DNA from: Corynebacterium sp. MSK008
Lineage (GTDB): Bacteria; Actinomycetota; Actinomycetes; Mycobacteriales; Mycobacteriaceae
Assembly (NCBI RefSeq): GCF_030232585.1
Contig: NZ_JASPJX010000003.1
Coordinates: forward strand, 1-64,000
Reading direction: 5' to 3'
Length of the DNA stretch: 64,000 bases
Positions 42,273 to 51,964 of this stretch are shown piece after piece (within the stretch, counting starts at the first letter, position 1; the number at the start of each line of letters is the position of its first letter). Under the pieces are notes generated by a model. It made no database searches. It saw only the letters and a program-made list of their open reading frames with translations, and was not told the DNA's origin. Both the position numbers and the translations under genes were made by a program.

Positions 42273-45200
42273 GTGAGCAGCGAAAACACGTTCGGCCAGA
42301 ACAGCTGGCTGGTTGACGAGATGTTCCAGCAGTACAAGGACGACCCCAACTCGGTGGACGCCGAATGGCGTGAACTTTTCGAGAACAAGGGCGCTCCGAA
42401 GACCGCGAAGGGCACCCCCAACGTCACCCCTTCCGACGAGAGCGCAAGCACTCCGAAGACTGACCCGAAGGTCTCCCGCACCACCGGCGCCCCGAGCCAG
42501 GACGGCCGCGAGACCAAGGTGGACGAGGCAGCGGCCAAGGTGGCCGAAAAGCCCAAGCGCGCCGTGAAGCCGGCCAAGGCTTCCCCGCTGGACAAGGTCA
42601 ACCAGGTCGAGGTTGAGCCCGGCGAATTCCAGCTCAAGGGCGCTTTTAAGGCTATTGCCAAGAACATGAACGAGTCGCTCGAGGTACCGACCGCGACCAC
42701 CGTGCGCGACATGCCGGTCAAGCTCATGTTTGAAAACCGCGCGCTGATCAACGACCACCTCAAGCGCACCCGCGGCGGCAAGGTCTCCTTCACCCACATC
42801 CTGGGCTACGCCATCGTCCTGGCCACCAAGCTGCACCCGGACATGAACAAGAACTACAAGGAGGACGGCAACAAGTCCTTCGCCGTGCAGCCGGAGCACA
42901 TCAACCTCGGCCTGGCCATCGACCTGCCGGGCAAGAACGGCTCCCGCTCCCTCGTCGTCGCCGCCATCAAGGAGTGCGAGAACAAGTCCTTCGACGAGTT
43001 CGTCGAGGCATACGAGGACATCGTCGCCCGCGCCCGCGACGGCAAGCTCACCATGGACGACTTCTCCGGCGTGACCATCCAGCTGACCAACCCGGGCGGC
43101 ATCGGCACCCGCCACTCCATCCCGCGCCTGACCAAGGGCCAAGGCACCATCGTCGGCGTCGGCGCAATGGACTACCCGGCAGAGTTCGCCGGCGCCTCCG
43201 AGGACCGCCTCGCCGAGCTCGGCGTGGGCAAGCTGGTCACCCTGACCTCCACCTACGACCACCGCGTCATCCAGGGTGCGGAGTCCGGCGAGTTCCTGCG
43301 CGACATCTCCGCGCTGCTCATCGACGACAAGTTCTGGGACGAAATCTTCCGCTCCCTGCAGATCCCGTTCTCGCCGCTGCGCTGGGCTCAGGACGAGCCG
43401 AACACCGGCGTCAACAAGGACACCCGCGTCATGCAGCTGATCGAGGCGTACCGCTCCCGCGGCCACCTCATCGCCGACACCAACCCGCTGCACTGGCACC
43501 AGCCGGGCCTGCCCAAGCCGGACTCGCGCGACCTGCTCATGGAGACCCACGGCCTGACCCTGTGGGACCTGGACCGCGTCTTCCACGTCGGCGGCTTCGG
43601 CGGCAAGGAACAGATGACCCTGCGCGAGGTCATGTCCCGCCTGCGCGCGGCCTACACCCTGAAGGTGGGCACTGAGTACTCCCACATCATGGACCGCGAC
43701 GAGCGCGAGTGGCTGCGCGACCGCGTCGAGGCCGGCATGCCCAAGCCGACCGGACCGGAGCAGAAGTACATCCTGCAGAAGCTCAACGCCGCCGAGGCCT
43801 TCGAGAACTTCCTGCAGACCAAGTACCTCGGCCAGAAGCGCTTCTCGCTCGAGGGCGCCGAGACCCTGATCCCGCTGATGGACGCCATCATCGACACCGC
43901 GGCAGGCCAGGGCCTGGAAGAGGTTGTCATCGGCATGCCGCACCGCGGCCGCCTGAACGTGCTGTTCAACATCGTGGGCAAGCCGGTTGCCACCATCTTC
44001 AACGAGTTTGAGGGCAACATGCGCGCAGCCCAGCAGGGCGGCTCCGGCGACGTGAAGTACCACCTCGGCTTCGAGGGCGAGCACATCCAGATGTTCGGCG
44101 ACGGCGAAATCAAGGTCTCCCTGGCCGCCAACCCATCCCACCTCGAGGCCGTGGACCCGGTCCTGGTGGGCATGGCGCGCGCCAAGGCCGACCAGATCAA
44201 GTTTGCAAAGGGCCGCGAGGACCACCCGGTCGTGCCACTGATGCTGCACGGCGACGCGTCGTTCACCGGCCTAGGCGTGGTCCAGGAGACGCTGAACCTG
44301 TCCCGCCTGCCGGGCTACACCGTCGGCGGCACCATCCACATCGTGGTGAACAACCAGATCGGCTTCACCACCACCCCGGACTCCGGCCGTTCCTCCTACT
44401 ACGCCACCGACCTGGCCAAGGGCTTCGACTGCCCGGTGTTCCACGTCAACGGCGACGACCCGGAGGCCGCAGCCTGGGTGGCCCAGCTGGCCACCGAGTA
44501 CCGCCGCGAGTTTGGCAAGGACGTCTTCATCGACCTGATCTGCTACCGCCTGCGCGGCCACAACGAGGCCGACGACCCGACGGTGACCCAGCCGGTCATG
44601 TACGACCGCATCCAGTCCCACCCGTCGGTGCGTACCCGCTACACCCAAGACCTCATCGGCCGCGGCGACATCACCGAGGAAGACGCAGAGAAGGCAGCAC
44701 AGGACTTCCACGACCAGCTGGATTCCGTCTTCTCCGACGTCAAGGCGGAGAAGGGCCAGCCGAGCGAGCAGACCGGCATCACCGAGTCCCAGGAGCTCAC
44801 CCGCGGCCTGGACACGAACATCTCCGAGGAGCAGTTCAAGCGCCTCGCCGACGCGTACGCGAACCTGCCGGAGGACTTCACGCCGAACAAGCGCCTGAAG
44901 TCCGTGCTGAAGAAGCGCGGCGGCTCGTTCACCGACGGCGACATCGACTGGGGCTGGGGCGAGCTGCTCGCCTTCGGCTCCCTGGCGGAGCAGGGCAAGT
45001 TTGTCCGCCTCGCCGGCGAGGACTCCCAGCGCGGCACCTTCACCCAGCGCCACGCGGTGCTGTACAACCCGGACAACGCCGAGGCGTACAACCCGCTGGA
45101 CCACAACGCGCAGGAAGCAGACAACGGCGGCCACTTCCAGGTGTTCAACTCCGCCCTGACCGAGTTCGCGGGCATGGGCTTCGAGTACGGCTACACCCTG

Positions 45201-46007
45201 GGCAACAAGGACGCCGTGGTGGCCTGGGAAGCGCAGTTCGGCGACTTCGCCAACGGCGCGCAGACCATCATCGACGAGTACGTCTCCTCCTCCGAGACCA
45301 AGTGGGGCGAGCTGTCCTCGCTGATCTCGCTGCTGCCGCACGGCTACGAGGGCCAGGGCCCGGACCACTCCTCCGCACGCATCGAGCGCTACCTGCAGCT
45401 CGTGGCGGAGGGCTCCATGACCATCGCCCAGCCGACCACCCCGGCAAACCACTTCCACCTGCTGCGCCGCCAGGCGCTCGGCGAGATGAAGCGCCCGCTG
45501 GTCGTCTTCACGCCGAAGTCCATGCTGCGCAACAAGGCCGCTGTGTCCCAGCCGGCTGACTTCATCGAGGTCAACCGCTTCCAGTCCGTCATCGACGACC
45601 CGAACTTCGTCGAGCGCGGCAACAAGGTCATCGGCGACACCGACAAGGTGGAGACCATCATGCTCTGCTCCGGCAAGATCTACTGGGAGCTGGCGAAGAA
45701 GAAAGAGGCCGACGGCCGCGACGACGTCGCCATCATCCGCGTGGAGATGCTCCACCCGATCCCCTTCAACCGCCTTTCGGACGCGTTCAAGAACTACCCG
45801 AATGCCAAGGAGATCCGCTGGGTCCAGGACGAGCCGGCAAACCAGGGCGCATGGCCGTTCTACAACGAGCACCTGCGCACCCTGATCCCGGACATGCCGG
45901 AGATGGTCCGCGTGTCCCGCCGCGCCCAGTCCACCACCGCAACCGGTGTGGCCAAGGTGCACCAGCAGGAGGAGAAGCAGCTGCTCGAGGAGGCATTTGC
46001 AAAGTAG
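42273..46007 (+). CDS. odhA: 2-oxoglutarate dehydrogenase, fused E2o-E1o
   Basis: This 1244-aa TCA-cycle enzyme converts 2-oxoglutarate to succinyl-CoA with E2 and E3 partners made elsewhere. Its parts are an N-terminal assembly segment (SWLVDEMFQQYKDDP), a Pro/Ala/Lys linker (about 40-110), a succinyltransferase domain ending TYDHRVIQGAESG (about 115-350), and a thiamine-dependent E1 domain (about 370-1244) with GMPHRGRLNVL and GDASFTGLGVVQE. This fusion is specific to corynebacteria and mycobacteria, where OdhI/GarA inhibits it. GTG 42273 has a good Shine-Dalgarno. A strong terminator follows. Confidence 0.95.
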   Translation: MSSENTFGQNSWLVDEMFQQYKDDPNSVDAEWRELFENKGAPKTAKGTPNVTPSDESASTPKTDPKVSRTTGAPSQDGRETKVDEAAAKVAEKPKRAVKPAKASPLDKVNQVEVEPGEFQLKGAFKAIAKNMNESLEVPTATTVRDMPVKLMFENRALINDHLKRTRGGKVSFTHILGYAIVLATKLHPDMNKNYKEDGNKSFAVQPEHINLGLAIDLPGKNGSRSLVVAAIKECENKSFDEFVEAYEDIVARARDGKLTMDDFSGVTIQLTNPGGIGTRHSIPRLTKGQGTIVGVGAMDYPAEFAGASEDRLAELGVGKLVTLTSTYDHRVIQGAESGEFLRDISALLIDDKFWDEIFRSLQIPFSPLRWAQDEPNTGVNKDTRVMQLIEAYRSRGHLIADTNPLHWHQPGLPKPDSRDLLMETHGLTLWDLDRVFHVGGFGGKEQMTLREVMSRLRAAYTLKVGTEYSHIMDRDEREWLRDRVEAGMPKPTGPEQKYILQKLNAAEAFENFLQTKYLGQKRFSLEGAETLIPLMDAIIDTAAGQGLEEVVIGMPHRGRLNVLFNIVGKPVATIFNEFEGNMRAAQQGGSGDVKYHLGFEGEHIQMFGDGEIKVSLAANPSHLEAVDPVLVGMARAKADQIKFAKGREDHPVVPLMLHGDASFTGLGVVQETLNLSRLPGYTVGGTIHIVVNNQIGFTTTPDSGRSSYYATDLAKGFDCPVFHVNGDDPEAAAWVAQLATEYRREFGKDVFIDLICYRLRGHNEADDPTVTQPVMYDRIQSHPSVRTRYTQDLIGRGDITEEDAEKAAQDFHDQLDSVFSDVKAEKGQPSEQTGITESQELTRGLDTNISEEQFKRLADAYANLPEDFTPNKRLKSVLKKRGGSFTDGDIDWGWGELLAFGSLAEQGKFVRLAGEDSQRGTFTQRHAVLYNPDNAEAYNPLDHNAQEADNGGHFQVFNSALTEFAGMGFEYGYTLGNKDAVVAWEAQFGDFANGAQTIIDEYVSSSETKWGELSSLISLLPHGYEGQGPDHSSARIERYLQLVAEGSMTIAQPTTPANHFHLLRRQALGEMKRPLVVFTPKSMLRNKAAVSQPADFIEVNRFQSVIDDPNFVERGNKVIGDTDKVETIMLCSGKIYWELAKKKEADGRDDVAIIRVEMLHPIPFNRLSDAFKNYPNAKEIRWVQDEPANQGAWPFYNEHLRTLIPDMPEMVRVSRRAQSTTATGVAKVHQQEEKQLLEEAFAK

Positions 46008-46049
46008 CTTGACGACGGAGCACGTCACCGCGCTCCCCCTCAAGCGCTA

Positions 46050-46080
46050 GGGCCCCGGGGTTCACCCGGGGCCCTTCCTC
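46050..46080 (+). terminator. odhA terminator
   Basis: GGGCCCCGGG (46050-46059) pairs perfectly with CCCGGGGCCC (46065-46074) around a 5-nt loop, followed by TTCCTC. Confidence 0.8.
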
Positions 46081-46095
46081 GTGTTGAGGAGCTTG

Positions 46096-46809
46096 TTAAC
46101 GCGCGCCAGCACTGTCGGCGGAGTCGCCCGCCGCTGCCCCGTCCTCGTCCGCTTCCGGCAACTCGTCGTCGTAGATGTTGATGTGGGCGTTTTCCATCAT
46201 CCACGCCGCCAGCGTGTCCTGGACGTCGGCGCCGCCCTCGATGTCCTCGACCATCTCCTCCAGCGACTTGGTGGAGATGACGCGGGTGATGAAGTTCAGG
46301 CGGTTGATCTCGCCGCGGTCGAAGCCAGACTTGTCGAACAGCGGGATGATGTTCTGCGGCAGCTCACCGGAGCGCCCGCAGCTTTGCGCCGGCGAGGGGT
46401 CCACGGTGCGAAGGGTGCTGGGCAGGCCAGCGATGGCCTGGTCGTAGACCACGTCCGAAAAGCCAGCCGGCTCATCCTTCGCCTCCTGTTTCAGGCGTTC
46501 CGCGGCCGCGGCGTCGGTCTCCTCCACCAGGCGGCCGGTGCAGGTCACCACGAAATCCACCGGCGTTTCCTTCAGTACCCGCAGCGTGTCGCCGGCGGAG
46601 AAGTCGGCGGCGGTCACGCTAGTGGGCCGGCCCAGCTGCTGCAGCACGCGGCTGTAGATCTCGCCCAGGACGCGCTGCTCCGGGTCGTCGGCGTCGACGC
46701 CGATCGCGATGGGGTCCTTCGTGGTGCCTTGCAGCCCGTTGGGCACACAGCCGGACAGCGTGACCGCGCTTAAGGAAAGGGCAGCCAGTGCGCGGTACGG
46801 CTTACGCAT
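46096..46809 (-). CDS. Lipoprotein, OpuAC-like substrate-binding type
   Basis: This 237-aa lipoprotein starts at ATG 46809 with a basic start, hydrophobic core and lipobox LSGC (Cys about 20). The mature part (DPIAIGVDADDPEQRVLGEIYSRVLQQLG) looks like the start of a glycine-betaine-type binding domain, but it lacks clear aromatic box residues, and no ABC transporter genes adjoin it. Its role is therefore uncertain. It overlaps the stress-protein gene upstream by 8 bp and is coupled to it. The C-terminus is acidic and low in complexity. Confidence 0.68.
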   Translation of the reverse strand: MRKPYRALAALSLSAVTLSGCVPNGLQGTTKDPIAIGVDADDPEQRVLGEIYSRVLQQLGRPTSVTAADFSAGDTLRVLKETPVDFVVTCTGRLVEETDAAAAERLKQEAKDEPAGFSDVVYDQAIAGLPSTLRTVDPSPAQSCGRSGELPQNIIPLFDKSGFDRGEINRLNFITRVISTKSLEEMVEDIEGGADVQDTLAAWMMENAHINIYDDELPEADEDGAAAGDSADSAGAR

Positions 46810-47323
46810 TGGGGTTGGGGTGCGCGGAGTCGTCGATAGGCAGCTGGCCCGCGATGAGATCGCGCGCATGCGGGGCGGCATCCGGCTCGCACAGCACGTC
46901 GTAACGGCCCGCCACAATCGTCGTCGCCGACGAGAAATCGCGCTTGCCGCCCGTGAACGCGTACGCCACCGCCGCGAAAATCACACCGAAAATCGCGCCG
47001 ACGATCAGCGTGGTGGTAAACGTCACCCAGCCCGAACCAGGTTCGGTAAACACGGACAGGATCAGGCCGATGAACAGACCCATCCACAGGCCTGACAACG
47101 CGCCGGTGCCCAGTACCTTGCCCCACGTCAGGCGGCCGGTGATCTTCTCCACCTGCATCAAATCCACGCCCACAATGGAGAGTTTCTCCACCGGGAATTC
47201 CTTGTCGGAAAGCGAATCCACCGCCTCCTGCGCTTCCGCGTACGTTTTGAAGCTGCCGACGGGCCAGCCCGTAGGGACCTCGCGCGCAGGTAGACGGGAA
47301 GAATTATTCATGGGATTAGTCAT
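46802..47323 (-). CDS. General stress protein 17M-like membrane protein
   Basis: This 173-aa protein has an N-terminal domain of the general stress protein 17M type (VGSFKTYAEAQEAVDSLSDKEF, VEKLSIVGVDL), two membrane helices (about 70-90, 96-118), and a C-terminal soluble tail. TACACT lies 7 nt before ATG 47323 (leaderless). It shares a 52-bp divergent promoter region with mrp. One CGTCGATAGGC motif (46831-46841) lies near its end. The family is linked to stress response; the mechanism is unknown. Confidence 0.72.
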   Translation of the reverse strand: MTNPMNNSSRLPAREVPTGWPVGSFKTYAEAQEAVDSLSDKEFPVEKLSIVGVDLMQVEKITGRLTWGKVLGTGALSGLWMGLFIGLILSVFTEPGSGWVTFTTTLIVGAIFGVIFAAVAYAFTGGKRDFSSATTIVAGRYDVLCEPDAAPHARDLIAGQLPIDDSAHPNPNA

Positions 47324-47375
47324 GTGCCCCAGTGTATCCGCTCGCACCAGCGACCCCGTTATACTGCTGAGCAAC

Positions 47376-48512
47376 ATGGCAACAGAACAAAAAATCACAG
47401 AGCAGGACGTCCTCGCCGCACTCGCGCGCGTGGAAGACCCCGAAATTGGCAAGCCCATCACCGAACTGGACATGGTGGAATCCGTGCGCATTACCGGCGC
47501 GGACGTGGCCGTGGGCATCTACCTCACCATCGCCGGCTGCCCGATGCGCGACACCATTGAGGGCAACACGCGCGCAGTGCTCGAAGAGCTCGACGGTGTC
47601 GGCGACGTCTCCGTCACCCTGCACACCATGAGCGATGAGCAGCGCCGGGCGCTGGCGCTGAAGCTGCGCGGCGAGCAGACCGGGCCTGCGATCCCGTTCG
47701 CGGACCCGGACACGCGCACCCGCATCTTCGCCGTGGCCTCCGGCAAGGGCGGCGTGGGCAAGTCGTCCATGACCGTGAACCTGGCCACCGCCCTTGCCGC
47801 GCAGGGCTTGAGCGTCGGCGTGGTGGACGCGGACATCTACGGCCACTCCGTGCCCGGCCTGATGGGCTCGAACGACAAGGGCCCAACGGTTGTCGACGAG
47901 ATGATCATGCCGCCGATCGCCCACGGCGTGCGCCACATCTCCGTGGGCCAGTTCGTCGAAGGCAACGCGCCGATCGTGTGGCGCGGGCCCATGCTCACCC
48001 GCGCGATCCAGCAGTTCCTCGCAGACGTGTACTGGGGCGACCTGGACGTGTTGTTCATGGACCTGCCGCCCGGCACCGGCGACGTGGCCATCACCGTGGC
48101 GCAGCTCGTGCCCAATGCCGAGCTGCTCATCGTGACCACCCCGCAGGCCGCCGCGGCCGAGGTGGCGGAGCGCGCCGGCACGATCGCGCAGCAAACCGAT
48201 CAGAAGATCGCCGGCGTGATCGAGAACATGGCCGGCATGACCATGCCCGACGGCACCGTCATGGACATCTTCGGCGAGGGCGGCGGCGAGCAGGTGGCCG
48301 AGCGCCTGACGCAGCTGACGGACTCCGACGTGAAGCTGCTCGGCTCCATCCCCTTAGACCCGAAGCTCCGCGAGCACGGCGACACCGGCACCCCCGTCAC
48401 CATCTCCGAGCCCGACTCCCCTGCCGCCAAGGCCATCCAGGCCGTGGCGGATCAGCTGAAGGTGCGCCGCGAGTCGCTCGCCGGCAAGAGCCTCAACCCG
48501 CAGGTTAAGTAA
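47376..48512 (+). CDS. mrp: Mrp/NBP35 iron-sulfur cluster carrier ATPase
   Basis: This 378-aa protein has an N-terminal DUF59/MIP18 domain (about 8-85, GCPMRD with the conserved Cys) and a P-loop ATPase with GKGGVGKSS (123-131), the deviant Walker A of this family. It carries and delivers Fe-S clusters in the cytoplasm. TATACT stands 10 nt before ATG 47376. The C-terminal CxxC seen in some homologues is not evident here. Tail-to-tail overlap with tatB is 8 bp. Confidence 0.88.
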   Translation: MATEQKITEQDVLAALARVEDPEIGKPITELDMVESVRITGADVAVGIYLTIAGCPMRDTIEGNTRAVLEELDGVGDVSVTLHTMSDEQRRALALKLRGEQTGPAIPFADPDTRTRIFAVASGKGGVGKSSMTVNLATALAAQGLSVGVVDADIYGHSVPGLMGSNDKGPTVVDEMIMPPIAHGVRHISVGQFVEGNAPIVWRGPMLTRAIQQFLADVYWGDLDVLFMDLPPGTGDVAITVAQLVPNAELLIVTTPQAAAAEVAERAGTIAQQTDQKIAGVIENMAGMTMPDGTVMDIFGEGGGEQVAERLTQLTDSDVKLLGSIPLDPKLREHGDTGTPVTISEPDSPAAKAIQAVADQLKVRRESLAGKSLNPQVK

Positions 48513-48927
48513 TGTCCTCCCAGGAAAAGCTCCTGCCTTTCGACGGCCGCTCCGCCTGATCCGGCCTCGTCCGCTCCTGCGGCGCAGGTTTATTCGGCTG
48601 TGGCTGCGCGGGTCGCGGGCCGGAGCGGGTGGGCTCTGTTCCGGCCTGGCGCGGATCTACGGCCTCGTCTTCGAACAGCACTTTCGCCATGGCGCGACGT
48701 GGCCCCATCGCCGCGTACTGAGACACGGTATCGATGGGCTTTTTAAACTCATCGAATCCTTCCAGCTCCCCGTTCATCTCGGCTTTTGCGTTGTTGATGG
48801 CCTTCTTCGCGGCGTAGATCGCCGCGCGCACATCCTCGACGACGGCAGGCAGGCGCTCGGGCCCGATCACGATGAGCCCGATGATCAGGATGAAGAAAAT
48901 CTCGCCCCAGCCGATGTTGGAAAACAC
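48505..48927 (-). CDS. tatB: Sec-independent translocase subunit TatB
   Basis: This 140-aa protein has one N-terminal membrane helix ending in the conserved GPERLP, then an amphipathic helix and a Pro/Arg-rich tail. TatB binds twin-arginine signal peptides with TatC. It lies just after sigE and its anti-sigma gene, the same order as in mycobacteria, although a protease gene found there (htrA) is absent. The tail is longer than in E. coli but normal for corynebacteria. Confidence 0.92.
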   Translation of the reverse strand: MFSNIGWGEIFFILIIGLIVIGPERLPAVVEDVRAAIYAAKKAINNAKAEMNGELEGFDEFKKPIDTVSQYAAMGPRRAMAKVLFEDEAVDPRQAGTEPTRSGPRPAQPQPNKPAPQERTRPDQAERPSKGRSFSWEDIT

Positions 48928-48937
48928 CTATAACACC

Positions 48938-49321
48938 CTACTCCCCGCGGCGCTTCAGCGCGCCCAGGGCCGAGTGCAACGCTGAGCTGAGATTGGCGCT
49001 GAGGTTGGCGCTGAGGTTGGCGCCCAGCTTCCTGCCCTTACTGCTCGGCCCCGTCGTCTCGCCCACCTCGTCGAGGTCGTCGGCGCACATGCCTGCCAGG
49101 CGCTCCACCAGCGATGCCGGGGCGTGCACGTCCGAGTTATCCACCACGCGCAACCGGTTCGCGGCGCCGCGCTGGGCGTCGACCTCGGCACCGCATTCGT
49201 CGCAGTCTTCCAGGTGGCGCGCGGCGCGGCGGAACGCGGGATCAGACAGCTCGCCGTCCACGAAGGCGGCGACCGCCTCCGGGTTCAGGTGGTCGGTGGA
49301 GTTGAATTCGCGTTTGGCCAT
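48938..49321 (-). CDS. cseE: Anti-sigma factor for SigE, zinc-finger type
   Basis: This 127-aa zinc-associated anti-sigma protein has the HLEDCDEC pattern (His-x3-Cys-x2-Cys) near residue 35. The C-terminal region holds three ANLS tetrapeptides coded by a 12-bp tandem repeat (48987-49022). It should hold SigE inactive until envelope or surface stress. ATG 49321 is chosen; ATG 49327 and GTG 49330 are alternatives with no better ribosome site. It starts 17 bp after the sigE stop. Confidence 0.85.
   Translation of the reverse strand: MAKREFNSTDHLNPEAVAAFVDGELSDPAFRRAARHLEDCDECGAEVDAQRGAANRLRVVDNSDVHAPASLVERLAGMCADDLDEVGETTGPSSKGRKLGANLSANLSANLSSALHSALGALKRRGE
48987..49022 (-). repeat. 12-bp tandem repeat inside the anti-sigma gene
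   Basis: There are three consecutive units, CTGAGATTGGCG once and CTGAGGTTGGCG twice, in phase with the reading frame. Each adds four residues (ANLS). Copy number could vary by slippage without a frameshift. Confidence 0.8.
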
Positions 49322-49338
49322 TGACATCACGTCGCGTG

Positions 49339-49932
49339 TTAGCGGGTGCGGATGAGTTCCTTCGCGTGTGCGTCCTCAAGCGCCTGCGCCTCCAGAGACT
49401 CGCGCAGCTGTGCGCGCCCGCGGTGGATGCGGGAGCGCACCGTGCCCATCTTCACGCCGAGGGTGTCGCCGATTTCCTCGTAGGTCATGCCCATGACGTC
49501 GCAAAGCACGACGGCAACGCGGAAATCCGGCGCCAAATCATCCAGCGCGCGCTGCAGCGCCGGATCCAGGTTGGCCACGTTGTAGGCCTCCTCCGGCGTC
49601 ATGTCGGTGCCCGGCACCCGCTCGTAGTCCTCCGGCAGCGCTTCCATGCGGATCTTTGCGCGGCGGCGCACCATGTCCAGGAACAGGTTGGTGGTGATGC
49701 GGTGCAGCCAGCCCTCGAAGGTGCCCGGCTGGTAGTTCTTCAAGCTGCGGAACACGCGCATGAATGTTTCCTGCGTCAGGTCCTCCGCGTCGTGCTGGTT
49801 GCCGGAGAGGCGGTAGGCAAGGCGGTACACGCTGTCGGCGTGTTCCTGCACCAGCTCCGACCAGGTGGGCATGGCCCCCTCGCCTGCGTCGAACGCGGCG
49901 GTGCCGGACAGCTGGTTTTCCTCAGAGGTCAT
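49339..49932 (-). CDS. sigE: ECF RNA polymerase sigma factor SigE
   Basis: This 197-aa ECF sigma factor has region 2 ([31 protein letters not shown]) and region 4 ([23 protein letters not shown]). It directs the response to surface and heat stress in corynebacteria and mycobacteria. ATG 49932 was chosen because the longer ORF runs into the divergent methyltransferase promoter. It is followed by its anti-sigma gene. It is divergent from the O-methyltransferase gene, as in M. tuberculosis (Rv1220c/Rv1221). Confidence 0.9.
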   Translation of the reverse strand: MTSEENQLSGTAAFDAGEGAMPTWSELVQEHADSVYRLAYRLSGNQHDAEDLTQETFMRVFRSLKNYQPGTFEGWLHRITTNLFLDMVRRRAKIRMEALPEDYERVPGTDMTPEEAYNVANLDPALQRALDDLAPDFRVAVVLCDVMGMTYEEIGDTLGVKMGTVRSRIHRGRAQLRESLEAQALEDAHAKELIRTR

Positions 49933-50020
49933 AGCGGATATTCTTGCAGACTCACCTCCCAGACACCAGCGCGTCTCCTGTGAGCTCGCTGAGTACATGC
50001 GCCCCGCTATGATTGCCGGT

Positions 50021-50683
50021 GTGAGTGAGACTGCGTTTACCCAACTGAGCACCTACATCGACTCCCGCCGGGACCACCTGCCGGAGGCGGTGGGCGAAGC
50101 GCTTGCCCGCGCCCGCGAGGACGCCGAGGAAAACGGCGTGCCGGTTCCCAGCCAGATCGTGGGCGATCTGCTTTCTGTGCTGGCAGCGGGCAACGAGGCC
50201 TCCCAGGGTGCGGTCGCGGTGACCCCGGCCGCGGGGGTCGCGGGCCTGCACATCCTCGCCGGCCTGCGCGAGAAAGCCACCCTGACCTGCATTGAGCCGG
50301 AGGCGGCGCTCCAGGCGGGCGCGAAAGATGCGTTCCGCGCCGCAGGCTTTGCGCCGTCTCGGGTGCGCTTCCTCACCTCCCGCCCGCTGGATGTGATGGG
50401 CCGGCTCGCCACGGGCGCGTACCAGCTGATCTACGCCGATGTCTCGGCCGTGGAGCTGCGCCCGCTCATCGACGCCGCGTGGCCGCTACTCGCCCCCGGC
50501 GGCACACTCGTCATCGCAGGCTCGCTTCTCGACGGCACCGTGGCCGACCCCACCCGCCGCGATCGCGACACTGAGGCGGCGCGGGAGGCGGACGCTTTCG
50601 TCGATACGCTGGCGCTCGAAGAGGCCGCCCTTGCGCGCCTGCCTCTCGACGGTGGGCTGACGCTTGTGACCAAGCGCCGCTAA
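50021..50683 (+). CDS. O-methyltransferase family protein
   Basis: This 220-aa Rossmann-type AdoMet methyltransferase is related to Rv1220c and catechol O-methyltransferases. The glycine-rich region [13 protein letters not shown] and acidic CIEPEAAL fit the cofactor site; an aspartate in YADVS follows. The GTG start 50021 lies 7 nt after TATGAT (50008-50013), a leaderless pattern; the upstream in-frame ATG lies within that box. The substrate is unknown. The 3' end overlaps glgC by 4 bp. Confidence 0.82.
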   Translation: MSETAFTQLSTYIDSRRDHLPEAVGEALARAREDAEENGVPVPSQIVGDLLSVLAAGNEASQGAVAVTPAAGVAGLHILAGLREKATLTCIEPEAALQAGAKDAFRAAGFAPSRVRFLTSRPLDVMGRLATGAYQLIYADVSAVELRPLIDAAWPLLAPGGTLVIAGSLLDGTVADPTRRDRDTEAAREADAFVDTLALEEAALARLPLDGGLTLVTKRR

Positions 50684-51897
50684 ATCACCTCGCTCTTACC
50701 CACGCACACCACGCCGTTGTCGGAGACTTTGAAGCGCTCCCGGTCGCGCTCCGGGTCCACGCCGATGATCTCCCCGTCGGAGACGTAGACGTTTTTGTCC
50801 AGGATGCAGTGGCGCACCACCGCGCCCTTGCCCACGCGCACGCCAGGCATGAGCACTGACCCCTCAACGGTGGCACCTTCTTCCACGCGGACGTCGGTAG
50901 ACAGCACCGAGTTACGCACCGTCGCACCCGAAATGATGGAGCCGGAAGCCACAATGGACTCCTGTGCAATGCCGCCCATGACAAACTTCGCCGGCGGCAG
51001 GTTGTCCTCGTCCGTTGCGTGGATGGGCCACGCCTTGTTGTAGAGGTTGAACACCGGGTGCGAGGAAATGAGGTCCATGTGGGCTTCGTAGAACGAGTCC
51101 ACCGTGCCCACGTCGCGCCAGTAGCCGCGGTCACGCTCGGTGGCGCCCGGGACCTCGTTGCGGGAGAAGTCGTAGACGTTCGCTTCGCCCTGGGCCACGA
51201 AGTACGGGATGATGTCGCCGCCCATGTCGTGGGCGGACTCCTCGTTCTGCTCGTCCTCGAGCAGCGCCTGAATCAGCGCCTCGGTGGAGAAGCAGTAGTT
51301 ACCCATCGACGCGAACGTGGTCTCCGGGTCGTCCGGGGTCCCCGGCGGGTCCGACGGTTTCTCCAGGAACTCGGTGATCGTACCGTCGTCGTCCGCCTGG
51401 ATGCAGCCGAACGCGTGCGCCTCTGAGCGCGGCACACGGATGCCAGCCACCGTGGCCGCCTTGCCCGAAGCAATGTGATCTTCCACCATCTGCGAGGGAT
51501 CCATGCGGTAGACGTGGTCCGCGCCGAACACCAGCACGTAATCCGGCGCGTCGTCGTAGATCAGGTTCAACGACTGCACGATCGCGTCCGCAGAACCCGA
51601 GTACCAGCGCTTGCCGCGGCGCTGCTGCGCAGGCACCGAGGCGATGTACTGCTGCGTCGGCCCCGAGACGTTCCACGCGGTGGCCACGTGGCGGTCCAGC
51701 GAGTGGGACTTGTACTGGGTCAGCACCGCGATGCGCATATAGCCCGCGTTGACCAGGTTGGACAGGACAAAATCGATGAGGCGGTAGTTGCCGCCGAACG
51801 GCACGGCGGGCTTGGCACGGTCAGCGGTCAACGGAAACAGGCGCTTGCCCTCACCGCCGGCCAGAACGATGGCGAGAACTCGAGGCTGGCTTTTCAT
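50680..51897 (-). CDS. glgC: Glucose-1-phosphate adenylyltransferase
   Basis: This 405-aa enzyme makes ADP-glucose for glycogen and maltosyl-sugar synthesis. It has the nucleotidyl transferase domain with [22 protein letters not shown], the regulatory/substrate site [11 protein letters not shown], and a C-terminal left-handed beta-helix ([21 protein letters not shown]). ATG 51897 lies 7 nt after TAGCCT. It is divergent from glgA across 67 bp. Same arrangement as Rv1212c/Rv1213. Confidence 0.94.
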   Translation of the reverse strand: MKSQPRVLAIVLAGGEGKRLFPLTADRAKPAVPFGGNYRLIDFVLSNLVNAGYMRIAVLTQYKSHSLDRHVATAWNVSGPTQQYIASVPAQQRRGKRWYSGSADAIVQSLNLIYDDAPDYVLVFGADHVYRMDPSQMVEDHIASGKAATVAGIRVPRSEAHAFGCIQADDDGTITEFLEKPSDPPGTPDDPETTFASMGNYCFSTEALIQALLEDEQNEESAHDMGGDIIPYFVAQGEANVYDFSRNEVPGATERDRGYWRDVGTVDSFYEAHMDLISSHPVFNLYNKAWPIHATDEDNLPPAKFVMGGIAQESIVASGSIISGATVRNSVLSTDVRVEEGATVEGSVLMPGVRVGKGAVVRHCILDKNVYVSDGEIIGVDPERDRERFKVSDNGVVCVGKSEVI

Positions 51898-51964
51898 ACC
51901 AGCCAGGCTAATGAGAATTTGAGGTCCCTGCAGGGAATCGCGCGCATAAGTAGGCTCGGCGATC

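Noticed and set aside
42201..46043. Two long minus-strand ORFs under odhA (42201-44249, 44271-46043)
   Set aside because: Shadows of strong codon bias in odhA; no motif, no ribosome site.
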